Shown piece after piece: positions 22,617-34,507 of a stretch of DNA of 64,000 nucleotides; position 1 is the stretch's first letter, and each line of letters starts with the position of its first letter. Source of the DNA: Sclerurus mexicanus (Eukaryota > Chordata > Aves > Passeriformes > Furnariidae); NCBI GenBank assembly GCA_013396755.1, contig VWZF01002630.1:620001-684000 (forward strand), read 5' to 3'. The translations under genes were made by a program, and so were the position numbers. The notes under the pieces are model-generated. The model did no database searches. It saw only the letters and a list, made by a program, of their open reading frames with translations, and had not been told where the DNA came from.

Positions 22617-25009
22617 CAACATGGAAAAGGGGACCAATGCGACCTGCTGATCATGTGGGTATGGATTGCTGTAGGTTGGCAGTGGATCACTACCAGCCAC
22701 TGGACAGGATGCCTGTTCTAGCAGTCCTGACACTTGTCCCATCCCCAGGGATAGTTTCTCCAGGCAGCTCACAGGGCAGGGAAGTCACCTTAAGTTTTTC
22801 TTCCTGGTTTTGGGGTATCAGACTAACAATCTTAAAGGCTTAAGTAGCTACAAGGTGACACTACATAAGAGGTGAGTCATGGACAGAGTCCTCCCCTAGT
22901 GCTGTCACAAGAGAGATCAGTTACTGTGGCGCCTGTATACCCTGGCATCACAAGCTTGGCAGAAATTACAACCACACTTAGACTGGAGAAATATCAGCCC
23001 CAAAGAGTTATTTCACCCCAAACCCATATTCATACCATTTCTGCTTCCCAACATATTGCCCATCTTGTTTCCCCTCCTCCAGTTTCACCTGGGCACATAC
23101 TCAGAGCCTTTCAGTCAGGCTGATACCTATAGGGACCCACAATGTACTGGATCAGATCCTGCTCAGTTCATGCTGCCTTCCACCACCACCACACACAATA
23201 TCATCTCCCCCTTACCCTCCTGAAAGTTGGTAGCACCATTAAACAGGCAAGTAAATGAGGCAAAGTAGTCAGACCCCCAAGATGGGAGCAGTGGAAGGCT
23301 CCTATCCCTTCACAGCCTCTCTGGTCTTCATTAACTGCTCTCACAGGAGCAAGGGCAGAGAGGCAGTTTCCCACAGCAGGACCCCTCTACCATGCTGGCC
23401 TCATCTGGAGGCTGCAGGCACCCACGGATGACACAGAAGAGAGCCCCCAGCAAGACACGGGGAAGGGAGTGCCACAACAAATTCAGACTCCCTCCTCCTT
23501 GTCACCTCTAATTCATGTGCCACCACCTCAAGTATGTCTTATCTCCCAATTCCCCATCTTCTGCTTGCTCATGGGACCTGTTATCCATCCCCACCAGGCT
23601 GAGAGCAACCCTGGTGGATAGCTGAAGGTGGTCCCTCTGCACTGATCCCTGTACAATGTCTTAGAAGTTGCTGTCCTGTGAAGGAGTCCTCAGCACAATC
23701 CATGTGTCTTTCCCCAGTTCCCTCAAAACCCACTTACATCCTTGTCTACCTCTATGGAGAAGGTTCACAAAACACCAGCATGCCCAAATGCACCTAGATC
23801 AACTTCCAGCCTGTAGATGGTCAGCAACCATGTTCCAGCTCCTTCAGACTCCTGCCCAACCATGATTTCTTATACTCAATGACTGCACTCAAGAGCAATA
23901 CTGCTCTGATCTTGCCCAATGGCAGGCTCGTCCCCACAGACGAAAAGAAGTGATGCAGGAAGGAACATCCATACCTCAGAGCCAAGACCTGTTTCACAAT
24001 ATTCAGCTGTACCTCAATTTTGGGCTTATGTTCTGTTTTATTTTTAGACCTTCTAATCCATGTTGCAGCCATTCTTGCTGCATTGGTGCTGGACAAGGTA
24101 GGGACCACAGTGAAATCCTCTATGAAACCTCTTTAATATATTCACATGGGAAGAAAAACATATTCAGAGAAGCCAAACTTGTACCTACATTGTATAGAAA
24201 ATGATCATCTCCCATCAGTAATCTACTTCTAATTGTACAATTACTTTATTATGTAACACTAGCAACAAAGATGGGAGTCTTCAAGCCATTTTACTCTCCA
24301 GAGCTACTGGGAGGACAGGGCTCCATGCAGCCATTCTGCTTGCATTAATCTAGTCTAAAGGCTGCTCATTTTTGGAGCTTCAAGTATTGTTTGTTCTTCC
24401 AAGTGGGAAATAACAAAGTTATTGTGTAATTAGCAGAGTCCTGGCAGCTGTGGCAGGTGTTTTAGTCACGAGGAAAAAAAGTCTCTCCCTTTATTGTGAA
24501 TTCCTTTTGGCAGCTTCTGGCTTTCTTAACATTACTCCTTGGGCCTGTTTGACTTCCAGCTTTTAGGATGCAAAGGCAAAATTCAGCTCTTGTCACAAGA
24601 TGCCTCTATTGAGACTATGCACACTGTAGTTCTCCAAACACAAAAAGCAAACAGGCAATTTTGGTTTGAATGGCTTTTGTTATTTTATGATGCCAATTCT
24701 TTGCAAGCAAACCAGGAGGAGTGCGCTTCGTGTAGTGTGCACATGCCTTCATCCATACCCTGCCCTACTGGCTAGCCCAGCTGTGATTGGAAGGGGAAAG
24801 CTTTGCATTTCCAGGTGCAGTTCAAAAAACAAGTCATAAAAAATACCAGCTGGTATAGACTGATGTAAATAATTTGAGAAAAGACCATAAAGATCTCCCT
24901 TGCAGTGCAGAGAGGGAGAGGCTATTGAAGGCTTATAGCTTTTTCTAAGCAGCCAAGGTGTTGCTTCAAAGGAAGGTACCTCATCAGACAATGGGATGTG
25001 AAAGGCCTC

Positions 25010-25145
25010 TATAGTGAGTGATGGCCAGGTTGGATGAGGCTTTGAGCAGACTGGTCTCATGTAAGGTGTTCCTGCCCATGGCAGGGGGATTGGACTAGTT
25101 GATCTTTAAGGTTCCTTCCAGCTCAAACCATTCTACAATTCTTTG
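25010..25145 (+). mobile_element. CR1 LINE fragment, 3' end
   Basis: The sequence runs through GGCCAGGTTGGATGAGGC, then CCTGCCCATGGCAGGGGG, GATCTTTAAGGTTCCTTCCAG and CCATTCTACAATTCTTTG. This is the well-known 3' terminal part of avian CR1, ending in a degraded copy of the ATTCTATG-type tail repeat. The orientation is with the element's sense strand on plus, opposite to NTRK3. It is a 5'-truncated non-coding remnant, as most CR1 copies are. Confidence 0.88.
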
Positions 25146-27458
25146 TGAAGGAAGTCTTCATTGTCCTCTGCTGAGAGCAGAAATCACACCTTTATGACAA
25201 GGAGCTAAGAGGACATCTCCTATGGTATTAGGCTTTGTAACCAACCACGGGACATACACCTGGAAGACACAGACCCTGCTGGGGACATGGTTCTCAGAGA
25301 CTCACAAATCCCTGACAGCATTTTTCCCTTGCTGTTCTTGCTTATCCATATACAAGACCCACGAACCCTCAAAAGCCTCAGAGCTGAACTCTGGTGCTCC
25401 ATGACCATCTCAACCCCTTCCCACTTCTGCAAAAGCGGGAAACCCCAAGAACTGCCAGTGGCAGTCCTGACACCACAGGGATAGCACAACTCAGAAAGGA
25501 ACCTTGCAATAATCCAGCAATGATTTACTGCCTCCATATCTATTTCCAGATCTTGAAAAAAAAACAAGTACATCCCATTCTCCAGAGTCCTAAGGAACAC
25601 ACACACAATGGACATGCTACACTAGATTTCCAGTTTTCCAAAACTTTTCTGATGACAGTAGGCAATGATCTGACATGGACTAGAACATGTTATTCAGCCA
25701 ATTCATCCCAATATCCTCCACAGGATATAATTTGATTAAAGACATAATTTTCAGTTGCAGACTTCTCCAAGTTTCTCCTATTAATTTTGTTGTTTTGGAG
25801 AGGGGTGTGTGGGAGTAGAAATCTGGACTACATTAATTCCTACAGCACAGTCATGACTCTTTATCACTTTCATTCTCTGATTCCTAACTCTTCTGGCTGG
25901 TCAGTGCTGAGACCCCTTCCCTCTAAGCCCACGGCCACTCCGTTGTCACTGTGAGAGTCAGACAAGTACTGGACTCCCTGCACAAGTGTGACAGAAACTT
26001 AGAAAACATCGTGAATGTCAAGCAGTCACCGATCACTTTTATAGGTGTGACTACTGCTCTGACTCAAAGTATACACTGCCAAGAGCAACTCCTGGGAATA
26101 AAGCAGCTACCTATACTTCAACTTTTTAAATCTATCTTGGCATTAGTATATATTTTTTGCTGTTAAGTAGGTGAAGAGGTTGAGTTTTCTGATGTATAAT
26201 GATGATGAATGGCTATTTGGAAGAATTCCCACTGGTTTCACCAATGCATTTTCCAGGTAAAGTTAAAGGAAAAAAAATAGAGCAAAAGAAAGGGAGAGTA
26301 CAGATTTTAAGTTTACCTTCCATTTGACAGGAAAATGGGCAGAGGGATATAGAAAACAAGACAGTTTTGTACAGTAAAAATGCAGAATAACAGGCAGGGG
26401 TAGCTTGGTGTAATTCCTAACGTACCATTCTGTGATCTTAAAACATTATATAAAATATTCTAGAGCTTTTCTGAACCATGATGGAGGGGCTGTTTCTGTG
26501 AATAACTCAGCCTGTGTTATGGACAAACATACCATGGATATTAACTATAAAAAGAGTTTATTTGTTAATACTTTAAGAAGTCTAGGGCCATTCTGAGCAT
26601 TGAACATTTCGCATATATGCTCTGAAAGGCTCTCTCATGACCCTCCTTCCTTCCAAGCAGTGGTCTCATCAGCCAGCAGCATCCACACTGTTTGCAAGGA
26701 CAGAACTGAGCTGTTCTCCATGTCAACCCCATGCAGTTTTCCTGACAAGAAAGCACTATCAGCAACAGTAATGGAGCACTCCAGCACTCCTTTTCTCTGT
26801 GGGGAAAGGCTGGGGAGATATTAGGACTGCCCAGGGCTACCCCTGAGTGAAGAAGCAGGCAGCCTCTGCTTCAGCCCAGCACTACAGCCACTGCCAACCT
26901 GCCCCTTTGGAACACCAGTGGGAGAGTCAACCAAAACGACCAGAAAATCAGGATCAAATTAATCTGATACTATCCAAAAAGCAGTGAGGCAGCTTGAAAA
27001 ATTTTACTTTTGGAAATGTCACAAGCAGCAATGCTGTTCTCCCTTCCCTCCCACATCTTCTCTACAGCCAAGTCCTCTTTCCCAAGAAAGACACCTCACT
27101 CAAACAACACCGTTCCCAGCCTCATCACCACCCTCTGTTCTCCCTCAGCCTCCCAATCAGGCTATACTCCATCTATCCCAACAATGTTCCAACTCTTCTT
27201 ACTTTGCATCCATCCTGGTAACGTCATCACTGTAAATACTCCTACAGATTACCACCAATCTCTGCTTTTCAAAAAATCTATCATTCCCTGTTCAGCCCTG
27301 TTTCCTGTGGCTAAACTCGAGTTTGGCTTGGTGTTTACCTTCACCTCCTTGTTTATCTGGAAGCTCTGTGAATAGGATATAGCTTTCAGTCCATGTCTGT
27401 GAATTGCCTTGTTCATTTACAATGTTATATGGACAACTTGTTACTTATGAAAATAAAG

Positions 27459-27476
27459 ATAATAATAATAATAAAT
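27459..27476. repeat. ATA trinucleotide microsatellite
   Basis: About five consecutive ATA/AAT units, preceded by AAATAAAG. Confidence 0.85.
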
Positions 27477-27704
27477 AGCTTAGGGATCCCTGTTTGTGTG
27501 ATCATATCATAATGGTAAATTATTTATCAAGGCTAAGAGCTATACTTTATGATAAAACACAAGTTCAGGAATATAGGGTACTTTATAACTAACCACAGAT
27601 TAGAGAAGATAATGGTCACTTCATACACATCCAAAACATAATGAATGCCCTAAGGCAAACAGTTGAAGAAAGAACAAAATCTCCAGCTTGGTATCACAGT
27701 AACC

Positions 27705-27935
27705 TCTCCAAAGCAACAAAAGTGACTGAAGGTGGAGAAAACATGACCTCTAAGGGAAAACTGAAAGAATTATGCTTTGTGTTGAGAGGAGAAGACTGAA
27801 GGGACACGTGACAACAGCCTTCAAATATGTAAAAGGTTGCAGGAAAGAGAAATATAATAGCTGTTCTCCACATCCACTGGGGATAAAACAAGAAATAATA
27901 GGTTTAAATTACACTGAGGGAGATTAGAGTTTGAA
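27705..27935 (+). mobile_element. Old CR1 LINE fragment, internal 3' part
   Basis: The stretch contains GAGGAGAAGACTGAAGGGAC, then a segment resembling ACAGCCTTCAAATATGTAAAAGG, followed by GGGGATAAAACAAGAAATAAT and TTAAATTACACTGAGGGAGATT. These correspond in order to the CR1 region just before the 3' untranslated end (typically GAGAAGACTGAGGGG, AGTACATAAAAGG, GATAGGACAAGAA, CTTAAATTGCA). It is heavily diverged, has stops in all frames and lacks the terminal repeats. The boundaries are approximate. Confidence 0.75.
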
Positions 27936-30900
27936 TGTTCTCCCCAATGCCTGGCAGTATGGCTGGCTGGGTTTATCTGGAACAGATAACCCAGGGATGC
28001 TGCGGGGGCTCAGCCACTGCCAGGCTGGGAAGGGAAAGGTTACAGAAACTTCTTTCAAGGGCAGTTTAGTTACAGAGAATGATGCTGCTCAGAGCCCTCG
28101 CAGGCTGCAGCACTTTTCATCTATGACTAAACAGCCCTCACCATCTTCCCTTTCTGATGTGTCCAAAGAAACTCCAAGCAGGGGCCTCTCCAGCGCTGCA
28201 GACCATGTTTGGACAGTCAGAGACATTGTGGACACAGCGCTGGGCCAGGATGGGGCCATGGTCTCTCCAATGTGGTCTCACAAAGGACAACTCCACCCAC
28301 ATCCCAGGCCACGTGCTCGAGACCAAAACCAAGTTTGCTGAGGCAGAGAATAGTGAGGTGAGTGCTCAGGGCTGCAGGGCAATCCCCTCTCACCACCCAC
28401 ACCTCTGGAAGCCCTCGCGCAAAACATAATTTTTTGATCAAAAATGATCACTACAAGAGCTAATAGTGCCATCCTCATTTTCCTTTGTAATATAAAGGAG
28501 CCATATAATTAACCTACTTAATTAGGAACTGTACATGACCCATAACTAGCAAAAAAACCACTCTCCTAGTAAAAGTGGGTCACTAAACACTGCATAGCAA
28601 GCGCTGAAGCAGACCTCATTAAGCTCCAACATATATTGTATAAAAATCCCTTCCTCTTCTGACTCCAAACCCCTGTTGGCACTTCAGCATTTCCCCAATC
28701 ACAATCTTAAATGCTGTTCTTCAAAGGGTCATATCATCAGCTGGCAAGTAGATAATTCCAAGGCCAAATCTCTCAGCCCAGCTTTACAACTCAGAGCTAC
28801 ACACACACATACATGCGGACAGAAAAATAAACTCAAACTTCAGCTTATCAGGAAAACAAACAAGCTTAAAATAAACTTTTAAAAATTTCCAACCTTTTGT
28901 TGGAGCTGAAATCAAAACTACCCCAGGGCTGATCTCTTCTGCACCAGAAAGGAAGAGAACTGAAACTCATAAAACAATAAGTGAAAGCACAACAAATACA
29001 ATTAAAAATCCAGCCATGCTCAGAGCAAGATTGTATTTACTGTCTCATAAAGAGATCTTCGTCCTTTCAGGCAAACAAAAGGAAATCAATTTCTTAATTT
29101 TTATTGTCAGATGTGGGCAGGAGGCCAAGGCAGTGCTTGGTGCCTACAAGGGCCCTGTTTGGAGCCAGTCTGCCGTGGGCTCCAGTTTGTTCCCTGCCCT
29201 CCTACCATGGGAAGCAGCCGCTTTCATCCCCAAAGTCACCAAACATAGAATGGTCCATCATGTGACATCTCTTCCTCTGACCCACAGCAGACCCCTCACT
29301 TGTACAAACACTGGACTTTATCCAGAGATGCCCCCTAATTCCAGCTCTCGGCACCTGCTTTGTCACCATCACTTCAACCATGTCCAAGCAGTATTTCCCA
29401 CATTCATAAAGCTCAATTCCATCTCCATGTCCCAAATTCACCTCAAGTTATCCCCGCATCACACCAAGGGATCTGGAGGGCATTGCTGCAGGGGCTGGCC
29501 TGTACAGCACAGCTCTTGCTCAAACCCCACTATGGCCGGCTGCAGAGCCTCCAAAAGTGCCAATCCCTTCTCTGCCACAGCCTGTTGGGCATAGACTCTT
29601 CCATCAGCTTTTTGGGGAAACAGCACAAATAAAAAGTCATATCCTTGAGCTATGCAGACAGATGAAGACATTAAGAACACAAATCTGAGCTCTCAAAGGG
29701 GTATACTCCAAATCCTCAACTTCTAGCCCCTCCAACAACAATGCAAGAGAAAACAGCAAAGCAGCAATCAATTTTCCTCTCTTCTCAATGACATAATGGA
29801 TTTGAAGCCCTGATAATCTTGAGATGAAGATCTCTGTGAACTTTGAGGTAAAGGAAGAGAGGGACAGGCGCAGGATCTCTGCAACCACCACCACTTGGGT
29901 TAGACACGTGGCTCTTCCCCCACTTCCACCTTCCACCCTCTAATACATTGCAGATGCATTATCATATAAAAAAAAAGCTGTCAGATCTGTTGTCAGTGGG
30001 CGATCCCTACACAGGCAATCCTCAAAGCACTTTCTTTTCTGAAGCAACACTTTGCCAAAATACTGCCATTTACAACAGCCCCTTTCCCTCTTAATATATT
30101 GACATTTCCTTCTCTCTCTGATTTTTTTCAAGTGTTTGCAGTGGAGAATAGGCAGCTGCATAAGGGGATGCAACAGGGCAGAGGGGCCACAGTAGCCCTG
30201 CCCATCCCCCTTCACCCTTTCAAAGCTTCAACCATCCTGGCATTCCCATTTGGAGCATCACTCCAATCCCATTTGGTGCAGAGGATGTCCAAACCTCTCT
30301 CACTCCTCCCATGTCCTTTGCTTTCCCACTCCCTCTCAAGCTTATTTATTGAGCTTAGACACCAATCCTATAAGCACTCACACTGAGGAATGGAAACATT
30401 AAGACCACATCATATAAAACATAAAGTCAATGAATATGACGGCACAAATGCATAAATCCAGCAGAACAAGAAACAGAAAATGCTTACAGTAAAAATGGTG
30501 ATACAATCTGATAATTAAAAAGGGTAGGATCTGACAAGCCAGAGCCATGTGTGACAGCAAAGCCAGCCAGCACCCGTAGGAAGGCAAGACAGGAATTTTT
30601 TACATCTAGGATTAAAGCTTCCAGCCCAGTGTTACCAAATGTCTTCAACTCAGAAAGTGTCTAACGAGCAAAGGGACTGCAAACAGGCCACAGGGTAACC
30701 AGGAGACTATTTTAGATCCTGCAACACAAGGATCTGCTGACTCCTGAGGGATCTACAAATCAATGCCTTCTCCTATGTAATATCATATGTATACTGAGAA
30801 GTCAGTTTATTTGTCAAGCGGAAAATGTTTTCACTGCTGATATTAGGTGAAAAAACTAGCAAATAGCGCAGGTAACAGGAGAGGAAGAAAGTCTATTTTA

Positions 30901-32744
30901 TTCAAAGTTCACTGCAGGGAGGGAGACAGTATTTAGTCTGGCAATGCCAGTGCTGGCATTCAGACCACCAGTCACCTTCCATAATTCCTCCCATCTAGCT
31001 TCCCCCATTTGCTGGTAACAAGCCACTTTTTCCCATTGCTGAGAACGCATGTTCACTGTTGGATGTGAGGAGGAGACAGCTGGGAACCAAGTATCCATCC
31101 TTGTAGAGAAACCTCCTGTGATAGCATCTTGGCACAGCAGAGAAACAAGCATGTGGATAGGGCAGGAGGAATGAGCAGGGGCACCCGAGAATGCAGCATC
31201 TGTGCATGGCCAACCTCCCTGCAAGGCCCCACTGCAACCCTTCTGTCCCAAGGTCAAGGTCCAGAAAGGGCTGGCGGGGCAGGATGGCTGGTTATTGGAT
31301 ACTGGATGCACTAGGATACATCAAAATGAGATTCCCATTGCCTTATCTTCAATGCACAAGGCCATCATTTCTATCCCTCATTATGGGATCAGCTCCATTT
31401 GAAGCCAAAGCCTCATTTTCTTCCCCCACGTTTCCATGTTCTCACTGCACCCAGATCCCAGCTCCAGAGCTGAGCTCCAAATCATCATCATCAAACCATT
31501 TATTGACAATCACTGTCTTACCCCATTCTTCCTCTTGACTAGTTATGCCTTTTGTTTTTTTTCCAAACAATGTTACCAAGCTGTCACCTCAGGGGCACCT
31601 TGAACTCTGGAGCATTGCAGGCTTTACAAGAGCTAGCCAATGGCTGGGCAACGGCCTCAACAGCGCCTATTAATCTCTTGGCTCACTCATCCCTATCACA
31701 GGCACACCGTAAAAATGATATAAGCATTTCATTCAAACAGCGCTGCAGAGAGAGTGGGGAAGAGCATGGGGCCAATTGATTTCCAGTATGTCTGCTTTTT
31801 ACCTTCAGGTATAAATACAACAGCAAAATCAATCGGAATAACATCATATCAGCTTTCTAATCTCTTCTGTTCACTTTATATACTGCAGCATTTCCTACAG
31901 CTTGTCTACAGGAGGTTCCAGCACCTCCGCACGCCCCAAGCTGTGCATTTGCAGTCACGTCCTCACTTTCAGCCCCTATAGTGACAAGCTTCAGGATCTG
32001 CAGATCCAAACCACAGTTCTCCCCCTGCACTGTGCAGAAGGTGCCAAGAGGTCTCCCAAAGCGACGGGCCTCAGCCACATAAGAGCAGTGCTAACATGTG
32101 TGTGCTGAGCCCTGGGCAGTGTTACACTTGTTAAAAGGGAGATGCTCGCCTGCTCACAGCCTTTCACCATGGATGGCTGCTTGCTCAGCATTGATGGGCA
32201 TCCAGGCATGCCCAGATTCTGCTGCCAAGCACAGTGGAGGGGGACAGTCCCACTGACACAGGGACACGGGAAAGGCAAGCAGCAGCAGCATTGCTTTCCC
32301 CATGCCTTCAGGACCCCACAGCTGCATTTACCACACATGGCCCTGATGGCACTTCACCTCCTCGCGAGCACCATCCAGAGGCTGAGTGACACCACCCAAA
32401 GACCCAAGCCCAGAGCAGGGCTGCCTGCTCAGCACTGAGCAGACACATTTCCTTTCCACATTTCCAATTTATCATCAGCCCAAGGCTTTCTATCGTCTCT
32501 GCTGGCCTCCAGCCACCACAGAGGGAGACTGTGACAAACTGATAAACGCTCTCCCTGACCCTTTGCTTGGGTGAACGTGCAAATGCATCATGAGAATGGG
32601 GAAAGGGCTGTGTGGCAAGGCAGGCAGCATCAAGGGGTCATCTTCTCCAAATTTCAGCTCAACTGAGGCTGTGCTCTCCCCCACCTCAAAACTAGGCCTT
32701 GGCTGAATAGCTGCCAGATGGAGAGGAATGCAGAAGTGATTTAA

Positions 32745-32935
32745 TCACAGAATCACAGAATGGTTTGGGTTGGAAGGGATCCTACAGTTCATCTAGTTCT
32801 GACCTCCCGTCATGGACAAAGACACCTTCCACTAGATGAGGTTGCTAAGGACTTATCCAGCCCAGCCTTTAATGCTTCCAGGGATGGGGTTAAAGCTACG
32901 CCTCCAACTATTCTGCAATTCAGCCTGCAAGCAAC
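32745..32935 (-). mobile_element. CR1 LINE fragment, 3' end, inverted
   Basis: It begins on plus with TCACAGAATCACAGAATGG, the reverse complement of the CR1 terminal repeat, and continues GGTTTGGGTTGGAAGGGATC, GACACCTTCCACTAGATGAGG and GCTTCCAGGGATGGGG. All are diagnostic of avian CR1 3' ends. The sense strand is minus, the same orientation as NTRK3. Similarity fades after about 32930. It is a truncated relic with no coding capacity. Confidence 0.92.
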
Positions 32936-34481
32936 ATGCATGTGGGTCTGGATCAAGGCTGTGGCAATAGCATCACTTTCAACACTGTGGCCAGCACTGG
33001 GAAAGCTTTGGGATGTGTTATCTAACCCACTCAATATGGAGCTCCCTTGGCACAAGGGGGCTACCAATGATATTTGTTGAGGGGCCTGTTGGCAGCTCTA
33101 CCACCAGCATGTCCAGCGTGACCTGAGCCAAGAACATGATGCTGCAGGAACCTGTGACTGTGCCAGGAAATATTTAAAACAGCGAGAACCACTGAAGGTC
33201 TGAAAGTCAACAGCTGGGACCACTACTGCCCTCCTGCCTAAGGCTTTTTCTGACCTTTGCAGAGAGTGGTGCCCAATGCTGCCTAATAAACACCATTCAT
33301 GGAACAAATGCCCTGCCAACAGCAGCGCTGCAGCACAAGCTCGGGCAGCAGAATATGCTTCCCACCAGCCAGGACAATCACAGGCTGAGGGGCAAGCATT
33401 ACGCATGGTTCTCATTAGCCCTGTGTCCACCAGCTGCCTCGATCAGCCTCCCACCACTTCCCTTCCCATGCCTTGGCCACTGCAAGATCAGTCTTCGGTC
33501 ATCTTGATCTACTTGGAAAGCTTAGCCACCATGAGAGCAAACCGCTTGTCCTCTGGCTCCAATCTCTTACTGAAATTAGTGCCAATGGAAGTGTCACTAT
33601 CAATTTCATAATGTTATTGGATAGACGTAAAACTGGGCCAAGTCCCATATCCCTGACAGGCCATCAAAGAGGTGGGGATTATGGGTAAGGAGACAGGCAG
33701 CCCTGGCAGGAAAGGCAAAGGCTCCAGATCAATTAGCCTGACAAGGCTATCTTCCAGCCACATCACTACGTGCTGACACCGGCTCCTTCTCCCCGGAGCC
33801 CAGCTGCCCCTGCACCGAGAAGGTTTATTTTCTCCAATGGTAACCAGAGTCCCTCCAAGCCCAGGGAGCTGCACATCCCCTCTCCAAATATCCAATTTAT
33901 GAGACTCCCAAGACACCAAGGGATTTTGCAGTCATTATAGGACATTAATTTCCAGGCCTCCTTATTTTGGTTTTATATTCTGTCAAGATTAAAAAAAATC
34001 AGATGTTAAAAAAATATAAATAAATGTCTCACTCCGTATTGCTCAGAGGTTTCAATTAGAAGGAGTGCTCAAAATGCAAAGTACCTGGCACAACACATGT
34101 TTTGTCTTTTCTCTGTGTTTTTCTTCTTGGTTTCCTTTCAAGATCCTGCTTGGACCATGAAACTAAACTGGTCAGTACCATCTGGTTCTTATGCAGTAAT
34201 TAACAGTGCTTGTAATTTTTCAAGCAAAAATAATATTCAGTTGTTGCTTTTTTGGTCAACTTTTGACCTTTGTGTTTTTAAATGAGATTTTTATGAAAAC
34301 GTTAAGCCGCCATCAAGGCTGCAGACGCCAATGAGTTCACTTCCAGCAGACACCTCATGTGTCCAGTCCCTGCCAGCAAGCAAGCGGCTGCATTTACTCA
34401 GGGTACAAATTTGTAGACCCAAACTTAAAATCAAACTTGTGATGTTTGCTTTCAGGCCAAAAGATAAATCCTTACATGGTC

Positions 34482-34507
34482 AAAAAAAAAAAAAAATTAA
34501 AAAAAAT
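34482..34507. repeat. Poly-A tract
   Basis: Fifteen A residues followed by TTAAAAAAAA. No transposon or retrocopy sequence is recognisable immediately upstream. Confidence 0.85.

Noticed and set aside
23225..23300. Possible further MIR relic (CATTAAACAGGCAAGTAAATG followed by AGGCAAAG)
   Set aside because: Only one short core segment resembles MIR; the rest does not follow the expected order.
24165..24190. Minus-strand AAGTTTGGC resembling the KFG of the TrkC transmembrane exon
   Set aside because: The following residues do not match (KFGF rather than KFGM), there is no upstream hydrophobic helix in frame, and no donor site follows.
29016..29594. Open frame of 192 codons on plus
   Set aside because: The translation has no recognisable domain and no codon-bias-like regularity, and it lies inside an inferred intron on the opposite strand. 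Its length is at the upper edge of what chance gives in 64 kb.
34482..34507. Poly-A tracts considered as tails of processed pseudogenes
   Set aside because: No coding-like or RNA-derived sequence or target-site duplication is recognisable beside this or the other A/T runs.
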